Source of the DNA: JBCCMB01 sp039026555
Lineage (GTDB): Bacteria; Pseudomonadota; Alphaproteobacteria; Caulobacterales; Hyphomonadaceae
Assembly (NCBI GenBank): GCA_039026555.1
Contig: JBCCMB010000017.1
Span: forward strand, 1-33,622
Length of the DNA stretch: 33,622 nt
Direction of reading: 5' to 3'
Part shown: piece by piece, positions 25,656-32,863 of the stretch
How the letters are laid out: every line of letters begins with the position of its first letter
Position numbering within the stretch: position 1 is the stretch's first letter
The notes under the pieces: generated by a model
What the model saw: only the letters and a program-made list of their open reading frames with translations
Told to the model about the DNA's origin: nothing
The model's database searches: none
Position numbers and translations under genes: made by a program

Positions 25656-26513
25656 TTAACCGCCTTCGCGACGCGCCAGAAACGCCAAACGTTCGAACAA
25701 TTGAACATCCTGCTCGTTCTTGAGCAAAGCGCCGTGCAAAGGCGGCACGAGCTTGTTGGGGTTTTTCTCGCGCAGCGTCGCCGGATCGACGTCTTCGGCG
25801 AGAAGCAATTTCAACCAATCGAGCAATTCGGACGTGGAAGGCTTCTTCTTCAGACCCGGCACGTCGCGCATTTGATAAAAAGTGGTGAGCGCTTCGCTAA
25901 CGAGGCGCTTTTTGATACCGGGGAAATGTGTGTCGATGATCTCCGCCATGGTCTCATCGTCCGGGAATTTGATGTAATGAAAGAAACACCGGCGCAAAAA
26001 CGCGTCTGGAAGTTCCTTTTCATTGTTGGACGTGATGATCACGACGGGCCGTTGTTTGGCGCTGATCGTTTCATCTGTCTCGTAAACATAGAACTCCATT
26101 CGATCGAGTTCTTGCAGCAGATCGTTGGGAAACTCAATGTCGGCTTTGTCGACCTCATCGATCAACAAAACAGGGCGCTTCTCCGCCGTGAAGGCTTCCC
26201 ACAGTTTTCCACGCTTGATGTAGTTTTTAACGTCGCTTGAGCGTTCATCGCCCAATTGACTGTCGCGCAAACGGGCGACGGCGTCATATTCGTAAAGACC
26301 CTGCTGCGCCTTGGTTGTGGATTTCACATGCCATTCAATGATCGGCATATCCAACGCTTTGGCGACTTCCAGAGCCAGCATCGTCTTACCGGTGCCGGGC
26401 TCGCCTTTCACCAGAAGCGGGCGCTCAAGCGCAATGGCGGCGTTTACGGCGACCCGAAGATCGTCGGTCGCCACATAATTGTCGGTGCCTTCAAAGCGCT
26501 TAACGTCTGCCAT
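25656..26513 (-). CDS. MoxR-family AAA+ ATPase
   Basis: A 285-residue ATPase with Walker A KGEPGTGKTML, Walker B PVLLIDEVDKAD, sensor-1 VIITSNNEKELPDAFLRRC and the arginine-rich RRC finger. RFEGTDNYVATDDLRVAVNAA is a typical opening for this MoxR subgroup. Such ATPases usually act with a VWA-domain partner encoded next door as a metal-insertion or maturation chaperone; here no VWA gene is adjacent (the VWA lipoprotein at 30014 is 4 kb away). Start is uncertain: ATG at 26513 or at 26528. It is transcribed with flmG upstream and the sugar operon downstream. Confidence 0.88.
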   Translation of the reverse strand: MADVKRFEGTDNYVATDDLRVAVNAAIALERPLLVKGEPGTGKTMLALEVAKALDMPIIEWHVKSTTKAQQGLYEYDAVARLRDSQLGDERSSDVKNYIKRGKLWEAFTAEKRPVLLIDEVDKADIEFPNDLLQELDRMEFYVYETDETISAKQRPVVIITSNNEKELPDAFLRRCFFHYIKFPDDETMAEIIDTHFPGIKKRLVSEALTTFYQMRDVPGLKKKPSTSELLDWLKLLLAEDVDPATLREKNPNKLVPPLHGALLKNEQDVQLFERLAFLARREGG

Positions 26514-26621
26514 TGGAGATCTGTCCATTGTCCTGTTTATCGCAACGGACATTAGAGTATGGCGGCGCGCATTCAACCGTGACGCTGGGAAACCCGCAGA
26601 GCGCGCGCAGTCGACCGAATT

Positions 26622-28445
26622 TTAGGCAGCGCGCTCGTCGCTGCGATATTCGGCAGCGAAAGCGTCCAGCGCGGTGCGGAGTTTCGTCATCGCCGGCTCC
26701 CAATCGGCAATTGTGTCCGGCGAGAACAAACGCGATTGCGGGAAATAGGGCATGCAGCTCTCATCGCCGAGCAAACACGCCGCCGTTCGCGACCAGACGA
26801 ACCAGACATTCGCCCCGGCGCCGCCGGCGATCTGCCCCGTGGCGATCACGGGCGCGACCACCAAATCCAAGGCGCGGCTCAGCGCGGCGATATCGTCAAG
26901 ATCCTGCTTGAGGTCGAGGCCGGGCACATCGTGAACCTCCACGCCGAACTCATCGCGGATCTTTGAAAGATCATCGCTTTCGTCATTGTATTGCAGGTTA
27001 ACCCACTGGATCCCCGGGGTTTGCAAAGGGGCGCGCCAGGCGTCGATCGGCGCGAAATGCTTGCGGCGCTTGGGCGTGTAGAGACCCGATTTCCAGATCA
27101 GGCCGGCCTTCGGTCCTGGCCCGAGCTTGTCCAATTCCGCACGCCAATGGGCCACCCGCTCCGGGTCCGGCTTTAAATAGCCGTCAAATCCGTCCGCCGG
27201 CGGGAACGCCTCGCGCGTATTGCGAAACCGGGCCAGGAAACTGCCCATCGGCGCCCAATAATCATAGCGCGACCAATCCTCGATATGGGCGACGGAGCGC
27301 ATCTCTTTGTTGTTTTTACGAACGGCGACATGTGTGGTCACATTTGCGCATGGAAAGCTTCGCGCGAATAGGTTTTTGAAGCGCGGTTCGCAGGCGATTG
27401 TCAGCGATCCTTCCGGGCCGATCGCGGCGTGCAAATCATCCGCACATGAGCTGAACGTCGCTTCATCGCCCACGCCTTGTTCGCCCAGCATGATGATGTG
27501 CTTGCCTTCCAATGACTCCTCATTCGTCCACAAGGGCAAGGGGATCGCAACCGGCATATACGCGCCGTAATAGGGGCTAAGGCGCGCCTTGTAAGCCTCC
27601 CAACCGGCAGCAAGATTGCCCAGTGCGAGGTTGGACGAAGCTTTTAAGAATTCGGCTGCGTTGTCCTCAAACGGGTCTTTCAGTCCCAACTCCAACGCGA
27701 TCGCATTGGCTTGCAACGCTTCTGTGTGCCGGTCTGCATGCGACAGAGCGTAGGAGCGATTGTGATGCGTGCGGGCGATGTCCGGATTGAGGCGCTCGGC
27801 CTCATCATAGAAGGTGATCGCGTCGCTGAAATTGGCCTGCTCCACCATGATGGAGCCCATAGAGTTCCACAGCATCGGATCATCCTGCGCCGCGTAAATC
27901 GCCATGCGCAGCACTTCGATCGCGTCGTCATAACGGCCTTGATCGCGCAGGACGCAGCCAAGATTGTTCGCCGCCTCCGCAGAGGTCGGCGCAAGTTTAA
28001 GCTGGATGCGCAGCAGTTTTTCCGCCACCTCGAACATCTCCATTCGCATGGCGAGAAGCGCGAGGTTTTGATAAACGTCCGGATCGGACGGATCGAGCGT
28101 TTGGGCGCGCTCATACATGGACAGCGCCACGTCCAGCGCGTTCATCTTGTCCAGCGCAATCGCCGCGATGTGGTTGGCTTTGGCAAAATCAGGCGCAAGG
28201 TCGACCGCTTCCATCGCCGTTTTCGCAGCGCGCACATAATCGCCCGCCAAAACCTGCGCCACGGCCGCTTTTACCCGCCGTAGCGCTTTGCGATGCTCGG
28301 GCGCGACCGCGCTTGCACCGGCGTCATTCAATTCTCTTAGCGCGCGGGTGTTGAGCGCGTCCCCGACCGTTCCGACCACGGGGGCGGGACCGGGATCTCC
28401 GGCGGCGGCGTCTAGGTCTGCAAAGTTTAGCGGCGTCTGGATCAT
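26622..28445 (-). CDS. FlmG-like TPR glycosyltransferase for flagellin
   Basis: A protein of about 607 residues. The first half holds tandem TPRs (about 50-260; for example AAIALDKMNALDVALSMYERAQTLDPSDPD and AANNLGCVLRDQGRYDDAIEVL). The second half (about 285-600) is a GT-B-like domain with GKHIIMLGEQGVGDEATFSSC and GLIWKSG. This layout, divergent from flbT-flaF, matches Caulobacter FlmG, whose TPRs bind flagellin and whose C-domain adds pseudaminic acid. Orthology is inferred from architecture and context. I use the ATG at 28445, preceded by GGAG about ten bases upstream; a longer frame adds 29 residues. Confidence 0.82.
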   Translation of the reverse strand: MIQTPLNFADLDAAAGDPGPAPVVGTVGDALNTRALRELNDAGASAVAPEHRKALRRVKAAVAQVLAGDYVRAAKTAMEAVDLAPDFAKANHIAAIALDKMNALDVALSMYERAQTLDPSDPDVYQNLALLAMRMEMFEVAEKLLRIQLKLAPTSAEAANNLGCVLRDQGRYDDAIEVLRMAIYAAQDDPMLWNSMGSIMVEQANFSDAITFYDEAERLNPDIARTHHNRSYALSHADRHTEALQANAIALELGLKDPFEDNAAEFLKASSNLALGNLAAGWEAYKARLSPYYGAYMPVAIPLPLWTNEESLEGKHIIMLGEQGVGDEATFSSCADDLHAAIGPEGSLTIACEPRFKNLFARSFPCANVTTHVAVRKNNKEMRSVAHIEDWSRYDYWAPMGSFLARFRNTREAFPPADGFDGYLKPDPERVAHWRAELDKLGPGPKAGLIWKSGLYTPKRRKHFAPIDAWRAPLQTPGIQWVNLQYNDESDDLSKIRDEFGVEVHDVPGLDLKQDLDDIAALSRALDLVVAPVIATGQIAGGAGANVWFVWSRTAACLLGDESCMPYFPQSRLFSPDTIADWEPAMTKLRTALDAFAAEYRSDERAA

Positions 28446-28458
28446 GGCGACAAATCTC

Positions 28459-28475
28459 CGGCCCTTTATGGGCCG
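28459..28475 (-). promoter_or_regulatory. Leader hairpin of the FlmG-like gene
   Basis: CGGCCC and GGGCCG pair perfectly around a five-base loop. On the flmG transcript the stem directly adjoins the GGAG ribosome-binding sequence, so it could influence translation. There is no further evidence. Confidence 0.35.
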
Positions 28476-28492
28476 AAGCTTGTCGAGCCGCG

Positions 28493-28508
28493 TTAAGAAA
28501 TCGCTAAC
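28493..28508 (+). promoter_or_regulatory. CtrA-like binding site between flmG and flbT
   Basis: TTAA, seven bases, then CTAAC matches eight of nine positions of TTAA-N7-TTAAC. It sits in the 143-base divergent promoter region of the flmG-like gene and flbT. A separate half-site TTAACC begins at 28536. CtrA control of flagellar genes is established in Caulobacter; here it is inferred from the motif. Confidence 0.4.
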
Positions 28509-28588
28509 CTTAGATTGACGCGGTGCAATCAAGCATTAACCAACGGCTGTTTAGGGTGTCAGCTACCAATTGGGTCTGGAGGCGCAAA

Positions 28589-29029
28589 ATGCCGCTGAAA
28601 CTGTCGCTAAAGCCGGGCGAAAAATTCGTCGTCAACGGCGCCGTTCTGCAAAACGGCGACCGACGCGGCGTCCTCCTCCTTCAAAACAAGGCGTCGGTCT
28701 TGCGCGAGAAGGACATTATGCAGCCGGACAACGCCGACAGTCCTGCGAAGCGGATCTATTTCCCAGTCATGATGATGTATATCGAGGGCGGAGCGCCAGG
28801 TGGCGAGCATTATGAAAGCTTCGTGCTGCGGGTAACAGAGTTTATGGGGGCCGTGCGCAATCCTGAAATTCTCAAGGAATGCGTATCTTTGTCCAAGGAC
28901 GTGATGGGCGGGGATTATTACAGGGCGCTTGGGCGGTGCCGTAAACTAATGGCTTACGAAGAGGAGCGCTTGGGGCATGTCGATCCAGGCTTACCAGCAG
29001 GCGGCGAACAAGACCGCCGATCCGCGTGA
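28589..29029 (+). CDS. flbT: Flagellin synthesis repressor FlbT
   Basis: A 146-residue FlbT. The opening MPLKLSLKPGEKFVVNGAVLQNGDRR and the segment REKDIMQPDNADSPAKRIYFPVMMMY are characteristic. In Caulobacter FlbT acts post-transcriptionally on flagellin mRNA, binding the leader and promoting its decay when the hook is incomplete. The ATG at 28589 has GGAGG seven bases upstream; an earlier in-frame ATG is unlike the family. Its last 53 bases overlap flaF in another frame, consistent with coupled expression of these antagonistic regulators. Confidence 0.95.
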   Translation: MPLKLSLKPGEKFVVNGAVLQNGDRRGVLLLQNKASVLREKDIMQPDNADSPAKRIYFPVMMMYIEGGAPGGEHYESFVLRVTEFMGAVRNPEILKECVSLSKDVMGGDYYRALGRCRKLMAYEEERLGHVDPGLPAGGEQDRRSA

Positions 29030-29375
29030 CGTCGAATACCGCTTGTTCGCGCAAGTCACGCGCGCCCTGATCGACGCACAAGACACCGGCAAAGATGATC
29101 TGCGCAAAATGATTGATGCGCTGGATTGGAATCGCCGCGTGTGGAGTGCGCTTGCGCTGGATTGCTCGCAGCCGGAAAACCAATTGCCGGTAGATACGCG
29201 TGCGGGGATCATCTCCCTCAGCATGTTCGTCTCGAAATATACGAGCCAAGTGGCGCGCGAAGGCGAAGACATTGAAACGCTGATCGAGATCAACCGCTCG
29301 ATCATGCAGGGCTTGGCCGCCTCGGCCGGTCGTGGGAGCGCAGAGCCGGAAAATGGCTCGGAAGCCGCTGCTTAG
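28977..29375 (+). CDS. flaF: Flagellar biosynthesis regulator FlaF
   Basis: A 132-residue FlaF. YQQAANKTADPRDVEYRLFAQVTRALIDA and LDWNRRVWSALALDCSQPENQLPVDTRAGIISLSMFV are typical. FlaF supports flagellin synthesis and secretion and counteracts FlbT in Caulobacter. The gene starts within flbT and ends 22 bases before the converging pseudouridine synthase gene. The C-terminus is a short low-complexity Gly/Ser/Ala-rich tail. No flagellin gene is in this window. Confidence 0.94.
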   Translation: MSIQAYQQAANKTADPRDVEYRLFAQVTRALIDAQDTGKDDLRKMIDALDWNRRVWSALALDCSQPENQLPVDTRAGIISLSMFVSKYTSQVAREGEDIETLIEINRSIMQGLAASAGRGSAEPENGSEAAA

Positions 29376-29397
29376 GCCGCTAATCTTAGACAAAATC

Positions 29398-29952
29398 CTA
29401 TCGCTCAACCCGTCGCCATTCGCCGGGCGCGATCCCGTCGATCGACCAATCTCCGATACGCGCGCGGATGAGGCGTAAAGTCGGGTGGCCGACCGCCGCT
29501 GTCATACGGCGCACCTGCCGATTGCGGCCTTCGGTTAAAGTCAGCTCGATCCAGCAATCCGGCACGGATTTGCGATAGCGCACAGGCGGATCGCGCGGCC
29601 AGAGATCTTCGGGCTCTTCCATCTGGCGGACTTTCGCGGGGCGCGTCGGTCCATCCTTCAGCGAAACGCCATCCCGAAGAGCCTGGAGCGCGCTCTTATC
29701 CGGCGAGCCTTCGATTTGCACCCAATAGGATTTGGACTGTTTGTGTTTGGGATCGCTAATGCGGCTTTGCAGGCGACCATCGTCTGTCAGCACCAACAGG
29801 CCTTCGCTATCGCGGTCCAAACGCCCGGCGGCGTAAACGCCGGGAATATCAATATAGGTCGACAGCGTGGGGCGCTTAGAACCCTTCACGCCCTTGTCGG
29901 TGAATTGCGACAGCACGCCGAAAGGTTTGTTGAATACTATGATTTGCGACAT
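29398..29952 (-). CDS. RluE-type 23S rRNA pseudouridine synthase
   Basis: A 184-residue RsuA/RluE-family enzyme without the N-terminal S4 domain, as in RluE. The catalytic aspartate is in AAGRLDRDSEGLLVLTDDG (about residues 41-59). The C-terminal RNRQVRRMTAAVGHPTLRLIR is conserved. The probable target is U2457 of 23S rRNA (E. coli numbering), by homology. A perfect hairpin ends immediately before its ATG and contains the only AAGG-like ribosome-binding sequence. It is 61 bases downstream of the VWA lipoprotein gene. Confidence 0.9.
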   Translation of the reverse strand: MSQIIVFNKPFGVLSQFTDKGVKGSKRPTLSTYIDIPGVYAAGRLDRDSEGLLVLTDDGRLQSRISDPKHKQSKSYWVQIEGSPDKSALQALRDGVSLKDGPTRPAKVRQMEEPEDLWPRDPPVRYRKSVPDCWIELTLTEGRNRQVRRMTAAVGHPTLRLIRARIGDWSIDGIAPGEWRRVER

Positions 29953-29972
29953 CTCGGCCTTGTGTGGCCGAG
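29953..29972 (-). promoter_or_regulatory. Hairpin covering the ribosome-binding region of the pseudouridine synthase gene
   Basis: CTCGGCC and GGCCGAG form a perfect 7-bp stem with a six-base loop. In the transcript the 3' arm ends on the base before the AUG, and the AAGG that would serve as ribosome-binding site straddles loop and stem. This could limit translation or respond to conditions; it could also be the second half of a terminator pair. Confidence 0.45.
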
Positions 29973-29976
29973 GAAC

Positions 29977-30000
29977 GCCCCGCGAGCAATCTCGCGGGGC
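29977..30000 (-). terminator. Strong hairpin after the VWA lipoprotein gene
   Basis: GCCCCGCGAG and CTCGCGGGGC pair over ten bases without mismatch around a four-base loop, 13 bases after the stop at 30014. The following bases on the minus strand have only a few T residues, so termination may be partial and rluE could be read through. Confidence 0.6.
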
Positions 30001-30013
30001 ATAAGCACAGGGA

Positions 30014-30766
30014 TTATTGACCCGTGCGCTGTTTCACCTCGTCTTCTTCGGCGATGGCGCGATCTTCCTCGTCGAAGACGACCGATTGTTCGGCGCCCGT
30101 GGCGTAGTCGCGGGTTTTCTTCGAAAGGCGTTCCATTGTCTCGCCCATCTTGTCCCTGCTTACCGCCATGGACTTTGCGCCCGACACGCCAACCGCGTCC
30201 GCATCGTCGAAATTGGCGAATTCCGCCCCGAGGAAGACAACTTCCCACTCGCGGGCTCGCGCACGGTCCAGCGCAGCTTTAGCTGCGGCTTTGTCCATTT
30301 CGCGGCTCGCGTTTTCTTGGCCGTCCGTCATAATTACGAGCACGGCTTTTTCCGGCGCATCTTGCTCCGCGAGGGAGACGATGCGGCCGATGGCGTCAAA
30401 CAAAGGCGTCATGCCGCGCGGCGAGGCTTCGTCATTGGTCAGTTCATTCCAGTCAGACGCCTCCACGCCGCCGCGCAGGACATCGAACTGAAGGCCGTCT
30501 TGCGCGTCAAACACCGCCAGAGAGATTTTCGGGTCCAGATCCGGGCCGTCGTTTTCCGCGTCCGACAGACCGCCGGCATAGGCGTTTACCGAGCCAAGCG
30601 CTTCGTCCCAGATGGACTGCATGGAGCCCGTACGATCGAGCAGAATGTAGGCGTGCACGCTGTCCTCCGTTTCAGGCGGCGGACCTTCATGGGCGGTCGC
30701 GCATGCCGTGAAGATGAAGGGCGCAAGCAGCGCGCCCAGAAGTGGATATTTTGCGGTCAGTTTCAT
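30014..30766 (-). CDS. VWA-domain lipoprotein
   Basis: A 250-residue protein with a lipoprotein signal (MKLTAKYPLLGALLAPFIFTAC; acylated Cys22) followed by a von Willebrand A domain. The metal-ion site is DRTGSM (44-49), with a second element RGMTPLFDAIGRI and a third IMTDGQEN. The canonical DxSxS is varied to DxTGS, as in many bacterial VWA proteins. The C-terminal tail (about 200-250) is acidic and may be disordered. It is probably an envelope-anchored binding protein; its partner is unknown. GGGAG lies upstream of the ATG at 30766. The preceding gene is a membrane rhodanese, 35 bases away on the same strand. Confidence 0.85.
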   Translation of the reverse strand: MKLTAKYPLLGALLAPFIFTACATAHEGPPPETEDSVHAYILLDRTGSMQSIWDEALGSVNAYAGGLSDAENDGPDLDPKISLAVFDAQDGLQFDVLRGGVEASDWNELTNDEASPRGMTPLFDAIGRIVSLAEQDAPEKAVLVIMTDGQENASREMDKAAAKAALDRARAREWEVVFLGAEFANFDDADAVGVSGAKSMAVSRDKMGETMERLSKKTRDYATGAEQSVVFDEEDRAIAEEDEVKQRTGQ

Positions 30767-30801
30767 AAGGCGGCTCCCTTTCGGATGAATGTTTGTCTGC
30801 G

Positions 30802-31371
30802 TCACAGCAGCGGCGTCCCCCGCACCCAAGCGGTTGATAAGTCTTCAATTTCGATGAGTTCACCCAATTCGTAGACATTGGCGTAGCCATAGCCGTAAAG
30901 GTTCACGAAGGTTGGGATGTTCAGCGCCAACTCGACGCGCTTTTCCATGACCGGCGCGACGTCGTCGGCGAAATTATTGTTGCAATAGATCAAGATGCGG
31001 CGGGATTTGTCGCCAATCGCCTCGGCCAGGCTTTCCTTGGTAAAATCGGAAAAATTGAGGTGCACGGCGCCGGCGATATGGCCTTCTTCAAACGCCCGAG
31101 CGGAGCGGGTGTCGAGGATTAGCGTATCGGGATCTTGCGCCATCTCCATAAACTGGGTCAGCGATATGAGACGCGTTTCGCGATAGGCGGCGACTTCAGA
31201 CGTCAACGCTTCAAATCCGGCGTAGTCCACATTGGATCGCTCAAAGAAGGGTGATGTCTCAACCGGCTTGGCGCGCGCGTCCGCTTTCGGAAACAGCAAG
31301 ACCACTGCGACGATCGCCAGCAAAATCGCGATCGGCGCAATCAATGCCAAACGTTGCAAATGACGGGACAT
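30802..31371 (-). CDS. Membrane-anchored rhodanese-like protein
   Basis: A 189-residue protein with one N-terminal membrane helix (about 8-28) and a rhodanese domain. LILDTRSARAFEEGHIAGAVHLNFSDF and ILIYCNNNFADDVAPVM are diagnostic; Cys130 is the persulfide-forming residue. The active-site loop is Asn-rich (CNNNFA), unlike the common CxxGxR loop, so sulfurtransferase activity is uncertain. The domain probably faces the periplasm. I start at the ATG at 31371, preceded by AGGAAG; longer frames lack such a site. It diverges from argG and leads the VWA gene. Confidence 0.85.
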   Translation of the reverse strand: MSRHLQRLALIAPIAILLAIVAVVLLFPKADARAKPVETSPFFERSNVDYAGFEALTSEVAAYRETRLISLTQFMEMAQDPDTLILDTRSARAFEEGHIAGAVHLNFSDFTKESLAEAIGDKSRRILIYCNNNFADDVAPVMEKRVELALNIPTFVNLYGYGYANVYELGELIEIEDLSTAWVRGTPLL

Positions 31372-31618
31372 GAACGTCTTCCTGATCAACGAACGCGGTG
31401 TCTTTGCGTCCATCTGCAAGGTGCGCTTTGAATCGGGCGCTTCGGCGCCGGAGATGCGGAGGAAGGAAGGTCTCTTTGAGACCAAGCTTTGAAATTGCGG
31501 CACGGTCAGAAGCTTGTCTCGACATCAGTTTTCCCAGTGCTTGCCCCTTGGGCCAGCAGCGCTATGGTGCGCCGCTCATCGCACCGCCTCCTCTACTTGC
31601 CGTGAAAGCTCATCGCGT
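31372..31618. promoter_or_regulatory. Divergent promoter region of the rhodanese and argG genes
   Basis: These 247 bases lie between two divergent starts and contain no gene that I can support. They hold a perfect dyad GGTCTC-TTT-GAGACC at 31469-31483 and a hairpin GGTGCG/CGCACC at 31566-31585, which would fall in the argG leader. The first could be an operator, the second a leader structure. I see no convincing -35/-10 pair. Confidence 0.4.
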
Positions 31619-32863
31619 ATGTCGATCTTTGAAAACCCTCCCAAAAAAGTGGTTCTCGCCTATTCCGGCGGCCTGGACACCTCCATCATTCTCAAATGGC
31701 TGGAGACGGAATTGGGCTGCGAAGTCGTCACCTTCACCGCCGATCTCGGCCAGGGCGAAGAATTAGAGCCGGCGCGGCAAAAGGCGCTCGCGATGGGTTT
31801 GCCTGAAGAGAACATCTTTATCGAAGATCTGCGCGAAGATTTCGTTCGCGACTACGTCTTTCCCATGTTCCGCGCTAACGCTGTCTATGAGGGGCTCTAT
31901 CTGCTCGGCACTTCGATCGCGCGCCCATTGATCGCCAAGCGACAGATCGAGATCGCCGAACAGGTCGGCGCCGATGCGGTCTGCCATGGCGCAACCGGCA
32001 AGGGAAACGATCAAGTTCGCTTCGAACTGGGCTATTATGCGCTCAATCCAGATATCCAAGTGATCGCGCCTTGGCGCGATTGGAGCTTCAAATCGCGCAC
32101 GGATTTGATCGCCTTTGCGGAAACGCATGGGATAGACATTCCCACCGATAAGCGAGGGGAAGCGCCTTTCTCTGTCGACGCCAATCTCTTGCACACCTCA
32201 TCCGAGGGAAAGGCGCTCGAAAACCCCGCCATTGAGGCGCCCGGATACGTATACCAACGCACCAACCACCCGGAATCCGCGCCCGAACAACCAGAGATTG
32301 TAGAAATCGGCTTCGAAAAGGGCGACGCGGTCAGCGTAAATGGCGAGGCTCTCAGCCCCGCGGCGCTCTTAACCCGTCTGAATGAGCTGGGCCGCACACA
32401 TGGGATTGGCCGGCTAGATCTGCTGGAAAATCGCTTTGTCGGCATGAAATCGCGCGGGATATACGAAACGCCAGGCGGGACCATTTTGCTGCTGGCGCAT
32501 CGCGGCATTGAGCAGATCACGCTCGATCGCGGCGCGGGGCATCTCAAGGATGAATTGATGCCTCGCTATTCTGAGTTGATTTACAACGGCTTCTGGTTCT
32601 CTCCCGAGCGCGAAATGCTGCAAGCTGCGATCGACGCATCGCAAGGATTGGTCACTGGATCGGTTCGTTTAAAACTCTATAAAGGCGCCGCGCACTTGAT
32701 CGGCCGGGACAGCCCGAACAGTCTTTATTCCGAAGCGCATGTCACATTTGAAGACGACGCCGGCGCCTATGACCAAAAAGACGCTGAGGGCTTCATCAAG
32801 CTGAACGCGCTGCGGCTGCGGCTGCTTGCGGCGCGGAACAAACGTATTGGGCGAAACGCCTAG
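31619..32863 (+). CDS. argG: Argininosuccinate synthase
   Basis: A 414-residue enzyme that joins citrulline and aspartate using ATP, the penultimate step of arginine synthesis. The ATP-binding SGGLDTS (16-22), CHGATGKGNDQVRFE, and the substrate-binding KSRGIYETPGGTILL are all present. The ATG at 31619 gives the usual start MSIFENPPKKVVLAYSGGLDTS; an upstream in-frame ATG adds 35 unrelated residues. The length is normal. Its stop codon shares a CTAG with the stop of the converging trmB gene, so there is no intergenic space for a terminator. Confidence 0.97.
   Translation: MSIFENPPKKVVLAYSGGLDTSIILKWLETELGCEVVTFTADLGQGEELEPARQKALAMGLPEENIFIEDLREDFVRDYVFPMFRANAVYEGLYLLGTSIARPLIAKRQIEIAEQVGADAVCHGATGKGNDQVRFELGYYALNPDIQVIAPWRDWSFKSRTDLIAFAETHGIDIPTDKRGEAPFSVDANLLHTSSEGKALENPAIEAPGYVYQRTNHPESAPEQPEIVEIGFEKGDAVSVNGEALSPAALLTRLNELGRTHGIGRLDLLENRFVGMKSRGIYETPGGTILLLAHRGIEQITLDRGAGHLKDELMPRYSELIYNGFWFSPEREMLQAAIDASQGLVTGSVRLKLYKGAAHLIGRDSPNSLYSEAHVTFEDDAGAYDQKDAEGFIKLNALRLRLLAARNKRIGRNA

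Noticed and set aside
30017..30874. Plus-strand open frame opposite the VWA lipoprotein gene
   Set aside because: It mirrors the codon pattern of the real gene on the other strand; its Arg/His/Phe-rich product looks like no protein family.
30977..31205. Possible second small gene opposite the rhodanese domain
   Set aside because: The 63-codon plus-strand frame is fully antisense to the conserved rhodanese domain and shows no family features.
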